Part shown: positions 17,857 through 24,641 of the stretch, in pieces
Layout of the letters: every line of letters begins with the position of its first letter
Numbering within the stretch: position 1 is the stretch's first letter
Origin: Herbiconiux daphne
Lineage (GTDB): Bacteria > Actinomycetota > Actinomycetes > Actinomycetales > Microbacteriaceae
NCBI RefSeq assembly: GCF_024979295.1
Contig: NZ_JANLCJ010000008.1
Coordinates: forward strand, 1 to 64,000
Length of the DNA stretch: 64,000 nt
Direction: 5' to 3'
Translations under genes and position numbers: made by a program
Notes under the pieces: generated by a model
Seen by the model: the letters and a program-made list of their open reading frames with translations, nothing else
Databases searched by the model: none
What the model was told of the DNA's origin: nothing

Positions 17857-18891
17857 TTAATCTGCTTCTACTTGTCGTTCCAGGGCGGCCGCAAGTTGAT
17901 CGGCGTTGGGGAGGACAGCCTGCTCATTCACCGGCAGCGATTCGTATGTGTAGGTGGATACCGCCATCGGTGAGTCTGTGCGGCCGAGCGAGTAGCGGAC
18001 GGTGTGTTCATTGCCGATACCGCAGATCAGAATCCCTACCGTTGGGGCGTGGGCTTCGCGTCGCAGGCGATCATCGACGAGAGCGACGTAGAAGCCAAGC
18101 TTCCCCGCGTACTCCGGCTGGAACCTTCCGGTCTTGAGCTCGACGACAACGTAGCGGAGCTGCTCAACGCGGAAGAACAAGAGGTCAAGGTAGAAGTCGT
18201 CGCCGCCGACGTCGAAATGCACCTGCCGACCCACGAACGCGAAGCCGGCGCCGAGCTCCCGGAGCGTGTCGACGATCCGGTCCATCAGAGCCTGCTCGAG
18301 TTCCCGCTCCGCGACATCGGATGTGAGATTCAGGAAGTCAAACACGTAGGGGTCTTTGGCAAGCTGCAGCGCGAGGTCGGAGTCTGCGGGAGCAAGTTGC
18401 CCGGCGAAATTAGTTGCTGCAGCACCTGTGCGCTCCAGGGTTCGGTTCATGATCTGGTTCATCAATACGTTCCGGGACCAACCGTGCTCCACTGCCTGCG
18501 CGGCGTACCAATCGCGTGATTCCCGGTCATCCAGCTTGTCGATGAGAACCGTGATGTGTCCCCATGGCAAATTGCCAACAGCCTGTTGGCGAATTGAGGC
18601 TTCCTCAGGCCAGTCCTGGGCGAGGGTGCGCATGTACTGCAGGTTCGAGCGAGAAAACCCCTTCATTTCCGGAAACTCCGCACGAAGATCATCCGCGATC
18701 TTCTGCAGGACGCCCGTACCCCACGAACCGTCCACCTGCCTAGACTCGATCGTGCGTCCTATCGACCAGCACAGCTGCACTTACTCTGTGTTGACCCGGC
18801 GCTGCGCGTGCATTCGAGCGCTGCGGACCTGGGACTTCAGCTCGTCGAGGACGGAGCGGTAGTCGTCTGGGACCAGCGGCTGTGGGTGCAT
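17857..18891 (-). pseudogene. DUF1016 (YhcG) PDDEXK nuclease with one in-frame stop
   Basis: Family of PD-(D/E)XK nucleases linked to mobile elements and defence. From ATG 18891 the protein reads MHPQPLVPDDYRSVLDELKSQVRSARM...RRVNTE, hits TAA at 18781-18783, and continues in the same frame with QLCWSIGRTIESRQ, GFSRSNLQYMRTLAQDWPEE, LPWGHITVLIDKL and the nuclease core DFYLDLLFFRVEQLRYVVVELKTGRFQ (D...ExK). In this family the N-terminal helix runs unbroken (VNxELxxLYWxIGR), so the stop replaces a Leu codon (TTA to TAA or similar). A GTG directly after the stop could restart a 307-residue product lacking about 37 residues. The palindrome core at 18574-18590 lies inside the gene. Confidence 0.85.
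18574..18590. repeat. palindrome core inside DUF1016, related to 17821-17847
   Basis: GCCAACAGCCTGTTGGC; 16 of 17 bases match the core of the palindrome downstream of the gene. It encodes the QQAVG stretch just before LPWGH, where many DUF1016 proteins have a different sequence. Confidence 0.5.
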
Positions 18892-19239
18892 CAGGGGGAG
18901 CCTACCGCCGCCACGCTCCCGGGCTCAGAAGCGACGCTCGAGAGGTGATTGAGCGACCGCTTTAGCGATCGCGCAGCACTCATGGGGAGTCGGCGTCGAC
19001 GGAGCGACACCGAATGGACGCCGGCGGGCCGGCGGCAGCCCCTATGGGGTTTCTTTGCATCTCCGGGTGGAGACCCTAGTTCGCTCCCGCGTCTGCGTGC
19101 CGGGCTTTCGCGGCATATCCTCCCCGGCTTCGCCTGGTCCGGTATTCCACGTCCCAGCACTTCGCCGCTTCCGCTCTCAAGGGATCTTCCCGCGGAGACG
19201 CAAAGAAAAACGATCAGCCAACCAGAGGGAGAACAGATC
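18892..19239 (+). promoter_or_regulatory. structured leader of the ssb gene, with dispersed repeat copy A
   Basis: 348 bp without a gene. It is rich in short symmetries: CCCC-TAT-GGGG near 19038, TCTCC-GGGT-GGAGA near 19061, GCCGGCGGGCCGGCGGC near 19021. It also holds 19102-19122 (GGCTTTCGCGGCATATCCTC core) and 19139-19151 (CCGGTATTCCACG), both repeated exactly in inverted orientation at 23946-23966 and 23925-23937. The ribosome site AGAGGGAGA precedes the ssb ATG. Could contain a promoter, possibly one active on single-stranded DNA as known for leading-region genes of conjugative plasmids (inference). Confidence 0.5.
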
Positions 19240-19659
19240 ATGTCGGACATCATCACCATCACCGGGATCGTCGCCACCGACCCCCGCCACATCGTCACCC
19301 AGGCGGGGCTGGACGTGGCCAGCTTCCGGGTCGCATCCGCCCAGGGCCACTACGACTCCGACGCCGGAAAGTGGGTCGAGACAGGAACCAACTGGTACTC
19401 CATCAGCGCGTTCCGTCAGCTCGCGGTCGGGGTGACCAGCAGCCTCCGCCGAGGCGAGCACGTCATCGTCACCGGGAAACTTCGCGTTCGCACGTGGGAG
19501 GACGGCGACAAGAGCGGCACGAACGTCGAGATCGACGCGGATGCCATCGGGCACGACCTCACCTGGGGCACCACCGTTTATACCCGGACTCCTCGCACCG
19601 GCGACACCGCCGAGCAGGGCGCCCCCGACGAGCCCTCCGCCGGAACGGGCCCGTTCTGA
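19240..19659 (+). CDS. ssb: single-stranded DNA-binding protein
   Basis: 139-residue OB-fold SSB: ITITGIVATDPRHIVTQAGLDVASFRVASAQ, then WYSISAFRQLAVGVTSSLRRGEHVIVTGKLRVRTWEDGDKSG and EIDADAIGHDLTWGTT, ending in an acidic tail terminating PF (…SAGTGPF), the usual SSB protein-interaction tip. The ATG at 19240 has a good AGGGAGA site; the open frame upstream is a leader, not protein. An extra ssb on a mobile element commonly coats the incoming strand during conjugation. Followed 53 bp later by a DprA-like gene. Confidence 0.92.
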   Translation: MSDIITITGIVATDPRHIVTQAGLDVASFRVASAQGHYDSDAGKWVETGTNWYSISAFRQLAVGVTSSLRRGEHVIVTGKLRVRTWEDGDKSGTNVEIDADAIGHDLTWGTTVYTRTPRTGDTAEQGAPDEPSAGTGPF

Positions 19660-19712
19660 GACGCCTTCGAGGGGGCGTGGATGCGCCCCCTCCCAATTTC
19701 GAGAGGAACCCT

Positions 19713-20687
19713 ATGTCGACCGAACAGAACCCCATCCAGACCATCCGAACCGAACTTCCCGCACAACTGCCCCTCGAACACAACGCGGTCGAAGCCATCC
19801 GCCGTGCCAGCAGCACACCCCTGACATACAGCGACGCCGCGATTGCACGCGTTGCCTGGTCGGTCATCATCGAACCCGGTGACCCCGAGGCCGGAGCCCT
19901 CATTCACACGCACGGGCCGGTCGCGGCGCTCGCTCTCGTGGTCAACCAATCGACCGGCGACGCTCCGGGTCGACTCGCGAACCTTGCGGGAGCTCAGTAC
20001 AACCCGAGCCGGGTTGCTCGCCGCCTCGAACTCACCGACAAGCACGGCTTCGCGATCCTCACACCGGAAGACGCGGGCTGGCCGACACGTGTTGCCGCAC
20101 TCGGTGACGCTGCCCCGCTCCTGTTCTGGTGCCGCGGAAACCTCGAGGCACTGAACTCCGAACATTCCACCGCGATCTCAGGCTCCCGCGCCGCCACAAC
20201 GTATGGCGAGCACGTCGCCATGAACCTGACCAGCGACCTCGTCGCGAACGGGCACGTGATCATCACCGGTGCCGCTTACGGCATCGACGGGATGGCAACC
20301 CGGGCCACACTTGCAAGCGGTGGGACGCCCGCCGTCGTTCTCGCCGGTGGGGTGGACCGGTTCTACCCGGCCGGGCATCACGACCTCATCACCCGAGTCG
20401 CGACCAACGGGGGAGTGGTCATCAGCGAATTGCCGCCCACTACCGCTCCGACAAAGTGGCGGTTCCTTGCACGGAACCGAATCATCGCCGCCCTCGCCGA
20501 TCAGGTCGTCATCGTCGAAGCCGGGAGCCAGTCCGGATCGCTGAACACGGCAGGGCACGCGAAGAGCATCGGCAGACCGGTCTACGCCGTCCCCGGGCCG
20601 GTGACCTCGCCAACGTCGGCCGGGTGCCACCGGCTCATCCGGGAGGGGCGAGCCCGCCTCGTGACCTGCGCCGCCGAGATGTCGTGA
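19713..20687 (+). CDS. DprA/Smf-like DNA-processing protein
   Basis: 324 residues with the Rossmann-like DNA_processg_A domain: a Ser/Gly-rich binding loop AISGSRAATTYGEHVAMNL, VIITGAAYGIDGMATRATLASGGTPAVVLAGGVDRFYPAGHHDLI, the NRIIAALADQVVIVEAGSQSGSLNTAGHAKSIGRPVYAVPGPVTSPTSAG core and a short C-terminal segment. DprA loads RecA on single-stranded DNA in transformation; DprA-like genes on mobile elements accompany ssb and probably assist establishment of the entering strand. Start supported by GAGAGGAA 7 bp upstream. The N-terminal ~110 residues are element-specific. Confidence 0.88.
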   Translation: MSTEQNPIQTIRTELPAQLPLEHNAVEAIRRASSTPLTYSDAAIARVAWSVIIEPGDPEAGALIHTHGPVAALALVVNQSTGDAPGRLANLAGAQYNPSRVARRLELTDKHGFAILTPEDAGWPTRVAALGDAAPLLFWCRGNLEALNSEHSTAISGSRAATTYGEHVAMNLTSDLVANGHVIITGAAYGIDGMATRATLASGGTPAVVLAGGVDRFYPAGHHDLITRVATNGGVVISELPPTTAPTKWRFLARNRIIAALADQVVIVEAGSQSGSLNTAGHAKSIGRPVYAVPGPVTSPTSAGCHRLIREGRARLVTCAAEMS

Positions 20688-20693
20688 CCTCGG

Positions 20694-20722
20694 CACGGCC
20701 GGCCCCGCGTGGGCCGGCCGTG
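20694..20722 (+). terminator. strong hairpin after the dprA-like gene
   Basis: CACGGCCGGCCC-CGCGT-GGGCCGGCCGTG: perfect 12-bp arms and 5-base loop beginning 7 bp after the stop. GC-rich and without a U-tract. The following stretch to 21023 holds no gene that I can see. Confidence 0.7.
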
Positions 20723-21023
20723 AGGGGCGGGTGCCCTCACACTCCCCACCCAGGAGCGGACGCGCCTGTCGGCGCGACAGCCATCCAGAAGCGTTCGCGC
20801 CCACCAGGGCAGTCCCTTCGGCGGGCTAGCTCATAATCTGTCCCGGTCTCGCGGACAGCCCAGTCGACTCAAGCGTCGAAGGATCACGGAGGCACTCGGC
20901 AGAGCGCGGGCCCAACGCGCACGATGCTAGCTTCATCGGAGGCGTGATTGAGTGCTGCCGAAAACGATCGTTTGCGAGCAGGTCGACGTCGACCTGCGGC
21001 TCCCTTGATTTCCCGCGGGTCGT

Positions 21024-21101
21024 GATCTGTTCAAAACCCGTTACCGAAATCAAATCGGCCGAAACCTGCTCATAGAGGGTTTTGAACAGATCCGGTATAC
21101 T
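21024..21101 (+). promoter_or_regulatory. promoter/operator of the vbhA-fic pair
   Basis: GATCTGTTCAAAACCC at 21024-21039 is repeated exactly as its reverse complement at 21077-21092 (16-bp arms, 37 bp apart). A good -10 box, TATACT, follows at 21096-21101, 25 bp before the antitoxin ATG. Two identical sites overlapping or preceding a promoter suggest autoregulation of the toxin-antitoxin pair. Confidence 0.6.
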
Positions 21102-21125
21102 GGCAACAACCAGATTGGAGCCGTC

Positions 21126-21335
21126 ATGAGCATCGCGCATGCAAGTACCGAACCCGTCGTCGACCAGGCCGACGTCGAGCGGCGGATGAGCTTCGCTGAC
21201 GCCGCTCTCGGAGCGGCCGGCCACGAGATCACCGACCCCGCCGTGCGGGCGATTAGTCGGCGCCTGGCCGCTGGTGAGGTCACGGGGGACGAGGCGGCAG
21301 CGCTGGTGAAGGCGCAGCTGCTCGGCAGCCGCTAA
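21126..21335 (+). CDS. VbhA-like antitoxin of a Fic system
   Basis: 69-residue helical protein. The VbhA-type element is AISRRLAAGEVTGDEAAALVKAQLLG (about residues 42-67), preceded by a helix RRMSFADAALGAAGHEITDP that should carry the inhibitory helix. The classical inhibitory motif (S/T-x-x-x-E-G/N) is not clearly recognisable, so the inhibitory contact is inferred from family and position. Small class I Fic antitoxins lie directly upstream of the toxin, as here (2-bp gap). Preceded by a strong -10 and a 16-bp inverted repeat. Confidence 0.8.
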   Translation: MSIAHASTEPVVDQADVERRMSFADAALGAAGHEITDPAVRAISRRLAAGEVTGDEAAALVKAQLLGSR

Positions 21336-21337
21336 CC

Positions 21338-22141
21338 GTGGCGAACGGTTTTCGTACCTGGGATGACTATTTCATCCCAGGTACTTCCGTCTTAAAGAAC
21401 ATCGAGGGCATCACAGATGCGGAGCAGTTGCGCCGCTACGAGGAAGCCCAGGCGCACGTGCGCCTCGTCGAGCTGGCCGACGCGCCTCTGCCTGCGACGT
21501 TCGACTACGGCCACATGAAGGCCATCCACCGGCACATCTTCCAAGACGTCTACGCATGGGCGGGGGAGGAGCGCGTGGGCCCCGTCGGTTTCATGACGAA
21601 GGATGGGCACTCGTACTACCCGGCGGGCCCCGCCCTCACGGAGGCGGCTCACGCCGAGTACGACAAGCTCGCGAGCAGAGACTTCCTCCGCGGCCTCGAC
21701 AAGGCCGATTTCGTCGACGAGCTCGCAGAGCGATGGGGTGAGCTGAACGTCATCCACAGCTTCCGTGAGGGCAACACCCGCACCCAGTTCGTGTTCTTCT
21801 CCCAGCTCGCAGAGGTCGCCGGGTACCGGATCGACACGGGTGCTTTCACAGTCGGCTCGCCGCTCCGCGACGAGTTCGTGGCTGCCCGATTCCACAGCCA
21901 GGACACCGGTAGCAACACCCGCTTAGCCGCGGTGCTATCGAAGGCCATCGAGTCGATTGATAAACGGCCGGGTGCGCCGGCACCGCTGGACCCTGAACTG
22001 CAGCGCATCGCCGACCTGAACAAGCGCAGCTTTCCCACGAGCGCCACCGAGATCCGGGCGCCCGAACCTGGTGGCTCCACGCCGGGGCGCGGGCACGTCA
22101 GGCGTCGGGGGCTCAGTAGCGATCGCGGATACGGAAGGTAG
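21338..22141 (+). CDS. Fic-domain AMP-transferase toxin
   Basis: 267 residues. Fic enzymes transfer AMP from ATP to a target hydroxyl, inactivating it. The core motif is HSFREGNTRTQ (about residues 139-149), matching HxFx(D/E)GNxRxx with catalytic His. Upstream elements FDYGHMKAIHRHIFQDVYAWAGEERV and the flap-like FMTKDGHSYYPAGPAL are intact, so it looks active. VbhT/BepA-like layout: antitoxin VbhA immediately upstream. The ~60 C-terminal residues are low-complexity and may be a tail rather than an effector domain. GTG start two bases after the antitoxin stop; the second recombinase follows 6 bp downstream. Confidence 0.88.
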   Translation: MANGFRTWDDYFIPGTSVLKNIEGITDAEQLRRYEEAQAHVRLVELADAPLPATFDYGHMKAIHRHIFQDVYAWAGEERVGPVGFMTKDGHSYYPAGPALTEAAHAEYDKLASRDFLRGLDKADFVDELAERWGELNVIHSFREGNTRTQFVFFSQLAEVAGYRIDTGAFTVGSPLRDEFVAARFHSQDTGSNTRLAAVLSKAIESIDKRPGAPAPLDPELQRIADLNKRSFPTSATEIRAPEPGGSTPGRGHVRRRGLSSDRGYGR

Positions 22142-22147
22142 GGCCTG

Positions 22148-22717
22148 GTGGCCATTGTTGGATACACCCGCGTTTCGACGCAGGATCAGAATCTCCACTC
22201 ACAGATCGACGCCTTGAAAGCGGCCGGCGCCGATCCGATTTTCTCCGACAAGCTCACCGGTAAGAATGCCGCCCGTCCCGGGCTCATCGACGCGAAGAAG
22301 TTCCTCCGCGCCGGCGACACTCTGCTGGTGTACTCGACTGATCGGCTGGGCCGGTCAATGACCGACGTGGTGACGATCGTGACTGAGCTGGGGGAGCGGG
22401 GCGTGGAGTTCAAGTCACTCACCGAACCTTTCGACACCACCACCCCGGGAGGCGAGCTGTTCTTCCACATCTGCGCCGCGTTCGCCCAGATGAACGGGCG
22501 CATCATCTCGGACCGGACTCGAGCCGGTCTCGCTGCGGCGAAGGCTCGTGGCCGTGGCGGCGGACGGCCCACGGTGATGACCGCGGAGCGAATCAAGATC
22601 GCCCGCCGGATGCGGTCAGAGAAAGCGACATGGCCAACCATCGCCACCGCCCTCGGCGTCGGCGTTTCCAGTGTCCGCCGCGCGCTCGACCGGCCCGAAG
22701 AAGTTCTCGAAAGCTAG
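22148..22717 (+). CDS. serine recombinase, resolvase/invertase family (second copy)
   Basis: 189 residues. Catalytic Ser in VGYTRVSTQDQN (about residue 10), YSTDRLGRSMTDVV, the E-helix FFHICAAFAQMNGRIISDRTRAGL, and a C-terminal HTH (TWPTIATALGVGVSSVRRAL). Different from the recombinase at 13231 and closer to plasmid invertases/resolvases. GTG start 6 bp after the fic stop, so co-transcribed with the toxin-antitoxin pair. Probably resolves multimers of the circular form. Confidence 0.88.
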   Translation: MAIVGYTRVSTQDQNLHSQIDALKAAGADPIFSDKLTGKNAARPGLIDAKKFLRAGDTLLVYSTDRLGRSMTDVVTIVTELGERGVEFKSLTEPFDTTTPGGELFFHICAAFAQMNGRIISDRTRAGLAAAKARGRGGGRPTVMTAERIKIARRMRSEKATWPTIATALGVGVSSVRRALDRPEEVLES

Positions 22718-22722
22718 GGCTG

Positions 22723-22983
22723 ATGAGTGACGTTGACCGGCGCGACTCCGCTCCTGTTGTGCTGCCCTCGTGGCAGTGCACTGAGCGCGGATGCACGTTC
22801 GTCGCCCACGGCCTCACTCGTGGAGCTGCGGCGAGGGCACTGTACGGGCATGGGCAGGACGAGCACGGCGTGGCGGTGCCGATGTGTGGCCAGTCAGCCC
22901 CTGTCGGTGACGGGTGGTGTGTGCTTCCCAAAGATCACCCGCCCGGTCACGAGAGCCTTCGCGACCCCACTATCTGGCCATGA
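22723..22983 (+). CDS. small hypothetical protein with zinc-finger-like spacing
   Basis: 86 residues. WQCTERGCTFVAHG followed by LYGHGQDEHG gives a C-x4-C ... H-x4-H pattern that could bind one zinc; the C-terminal part has two more Cys and two His in CGQSAPVGDGWCVLPKDHPPGH, a pattern seen in actinobacterial phage and plasmid proteins. Starts 5 bp after the recombinase and ends with a 4-bp overlap into the next gene, which supports real translation. Function unknown. Confidence 0.6.
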   Translation: MSDVDRRDSAPVVLPSWQCTERGCTFVAHGLTRGAAARALYGHGQDEHGVAVPMCGQSAPVGDGWCVLPKDHPPGHESLRDPTIWP

Positions 22984-23318
22984 CCGACGCAACGGACGCT
23001 CCGGAAGATGCTCGGGTGTTCTACCGAGACATCAAGCCGTATGAGGCGCCGGAGCGGCTCGACGTGCTGCATGGTCCGCGCGACGGCCGCGTGCAGCTCA
23101 CGATCAACGTCTACTGGGGCCCGGCCTACTCGTTCGACCTCGCCAACGAGTCCGACGTTGTGGAGGCCTACCAGGCCACTCTCCGAGAGGGCCGCGCCAT
23201 CGACCAGGTTGAACTCCTGAACCGCGACCTGCTGGTGGCTGTATGGTCGGATCTGTTGCTGCCTGTGCGTGTCCGCTCGCTCTGGGAAGGCCGCTTCCCC
23301 GAACTGGCCGCGGCATGA
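22980..23318 (+). CDS. hypothetical protein of the mobile element
   Basis: 112 residues from the ATG that overlaps the preceding stop. Acidic and soluble: YEAPERLDVLHGPRDGRVQLTINVYWGPAYSFDLANESDVVEAYQATLREGRAIDQVELLNRDLLVAVWSDLLLPVRVR. No family recognised. Last gene of the plus-strand run that begins at vbhA; convergent with the HTH gene. Confidence 0.65.
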   Translation: MTDATDAPEDARVFYRDIKPYEAPERLDVLHGPRDGRVQLTINVYWGPAYSFDLANESDVVEAYQATLREGRAIDQVELLNRDLLVAVWSDLLLPVRVRSLWEGRFPELAAA

Positions 23319-23371
23319 GCGATGAGCGGGAGTTGCCGAGAGCTCAGTCTCGATTGACCAGGCGGCCGCCG

Positions 23372-23584
23372 TCACGACGTCGGGCCAGCGCCGACCGACC
23401 TCCACCGCATCACGTCGGCCGTGTTGTAGCGCACCACCCCGTAGCCGACCGCATGGCACTTCGGACCAGCGCCCCGTGCGCGCAGCACCTCGAGCTCCGC
23501 CACGGACAGGCCAAGCACTTCGCCAGCCTGTGTCGGCGTCAGCAACGGCATCATCTGCTCTGCTCGAGCACGCAGCGCGCTCAC
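23372..23584 (-). CDS. excisionase-like helix-turn-helix protein
   Basis: 70 residues with a MerR/excisionase-type (HTH_17) winged helix: LLTPTQAGEVLGLSVAELEVLRARGAGPKCHAVGYGVVRYNTADVMRW, the classic pattern of recognition helix, a wing with a G-x-G-V-x-Y turn, then a D-V-x-x-W end. Such proteins act as recombination directionality factors or local regulators. Starts in a 4-bp overlap with the NrdH-like gene, so both share one minus-strand transcript. Confidence 0.75.
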   Translation of the reverse strand: MSALRARAEQMMPLLTPTQAGEVLGLSVAELEVLRARGAGPKCHAVGYGVVRYNTADVMRWRSVGAGPTS

Positions 23585-23856
23585 GCGTTACTCACCGCCA
23601 GCAGCTGCTCCGCCGACCGCCTTGCGGCGGTGGCCCTGATCCGCTCCGGGTCGAATCCCGACCAGTGCTGCGCCCCATCGACGACTGGCGCCGACAGATA
23701 CCCGAGCTGCTTCACCAGGTCGACGGCTCGCTCGTCGCTTGCTAGATCGACCACGGCGAACCCCACGCCGGCATCGGAAAGTGCTCTCTCGGTCATCGTG
23801 CACTGCATGCATCCGGGGAGCGTGTAGAGCGTCACATGCTCATCCATCTGAACCAT
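23581..23856 (-). CDS. NrdH/glutaredoxin-like redoxin
   Basis: 91 residues, thioredoxin fold. Active site CMQC in TLYTLPGCMQCTMTERALSDAGV, then FAVVDLASDERAVDLVKQLGYLSAPVVD with the cis-Pro SAPVV motif, and GFDPERIRA near the end: the NrdH signature, i.e. electron donor to ribonucleotide reductase or other disulfides. ATG 23856 is preceded by GAGAGAGAG, a good ribosome site; the open frame upstream is leader. The leader carries repeat copy B. A plasmid-borne NrdH may boost dNTP supply after transfer (inference). Confidence 0.82.
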   Translation of the reverse strand: MVQMDEHVTLYTLPGCMQCTMTERALSDAGVGFAVVDLASDERAVDLVKQLGYLSAPVVDGAQHWSGFDPERIRATAARRSAEQLLAVSNA

Positions 23857-23924
23857 CTCTCTCTCAACCTCATTGCCTTTTGGCACCCGCCGAAACACTC
23901 GTCGGGGGCGTGGAGGCAAGGGAC

Positions 23925-23966
23925 CGTGGAATACCGGAGTGCAGCGAGGATATGCCGCGAAAGCCC
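23925..23966 (-). repeat. dispersed repeat copy B, leader of the NrdH-like gene
   Basis: Reverse-strand copy of the ssb-leader elements: a 21-bp block (23946-23966, core GGCTTTCGCGGCATATCCTC on the minus strand) and a 13-bp block (23925-23937, CCGGTATTCCACG on the minus strand), both identical to copy A but 8 rather than 16 bp apart. In both cases the element points toward a gene start 70-90 bp downstream, which suits a shared promoter or leader element. Confidence 0.75.
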
Positions 23967-24008
23967 TTGCCGGCGCGCAGTCGGCGCGTACCCTTCCCTG
24001 GTGCAAAA

Positions 24009-24147
24009 GGCAACGGAGTTGCCCGACCAGAGGCGAGCCGAAGGCTCATCCTCAGAGGCACCCTTGGGTGCAGGTAGAGCGACGCTCTCGCATCCCTCTA
24101 GGCGGAGCTCCAGACGGAGCAAGCTATGAAGTTACCCTGGGTAACTT
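24009..24147 (+). other. candidate origin of transfer (oriT), six consecutive hairpins
   Basis: Immediately upstream of mobC. Perfect hairpins in order: GGCAAC-GGA-GTTGCC (24009), GAGCC-GAA-GGCTC (24035), GCACCC-TT-GGGTGC (24058), AGAGCG-A-CGCTCT (24076), GCTCC-AGAC-GGAGC (24107) and AAGTTACCC-T-GGGTAACTT (24129). Relaxase recognition sites are inverted repeats beside the nick and usually sit just upstream of mob genes. I cannot tell which hairpin is the nic site. The final one (9-bp arms) is the best relaxase/MobC site candidate. Confidence 0.6.
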
Positions 24148-24248
24148 GCTCGTTCCTCTCGACGCCGTGGCGTTCTCGTGGGCATACTGGACGTATGGTC
24201 CCCGGAGTTCGGGGTCGCTGCGCTAGGCCAGGGAAGGGCGGTGGAACG

Positions 24249-24641
24249 ATGGCTGAACCGGACAAGGGGCGGCTCTTCGGCCGCAGTCGGCGTAAGAACG
24301 TCACCGGTGCCCGACGGAAGTTCTACAGCGTCTACGTCACCCCCGATGAGCAGGTGCAGTTGGAGGCCCGGGCGGCTGTTCGCGAGGTCACTGTGCCGCG
24401 GCTTCTGTTCGAATCCGCGATGGTGGCGGACGTCCAGACGGACACCGATCGGAAGGCGGCGATCGTAGAGATGTTCGAGGTGCGCCGGCTGCTCGCGAGC
24501 ATTGCGAACAACGCGAATCAGCTCGCCCGGTTCGCGAACACGGAAGGTGCGTTCCCCGCTGAGGCGGAGTCGATCATCACTGAGTACCGCGCGATCGTTC
24601 CACGACTGTCGACCGCGATCGAGACGCTGGCCGACTCATGA
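24249..24641 (+). CDS. MobC-like mobilization accessory protein
   Basis: 130 residues. N-terminal ribbon-helix-helix type segment (RRKFYSVYVTPDEQVQLEARAAVREVTVPRLLFESAMVA), then the MobC core MFEVRRLLASIANNANQLARFANTEGAFPAEAESIITEYRAIVPRL. MobC binds oriT and helps the relaxase melt and nick it. ATG 24249 is preceded by GGAAGGGCGG; upstream in-frame codons run into the hairpin region and are unlikely to be translated. Overlaps the relaxase start by 4 bp. Confidence 0.88.
   Translation: MAEPDKGRLFGRSRRKNVTGARRKFYSVYVTPDEQVQLEARAAVREVTVPRLLFESAMVADVQTDTDRKAAIVEMFEVRRLLASIANNANQLARFANTEGAFPAEAESIITEYRAIVPRLSTAIETLADS

Noticed and set aside
24126..24248. Upstream extension of the mobC frame
   Set aside because: Starts inside the hairpin array and lacks a ribosome site; the MobC fold begins after ATG 24249.
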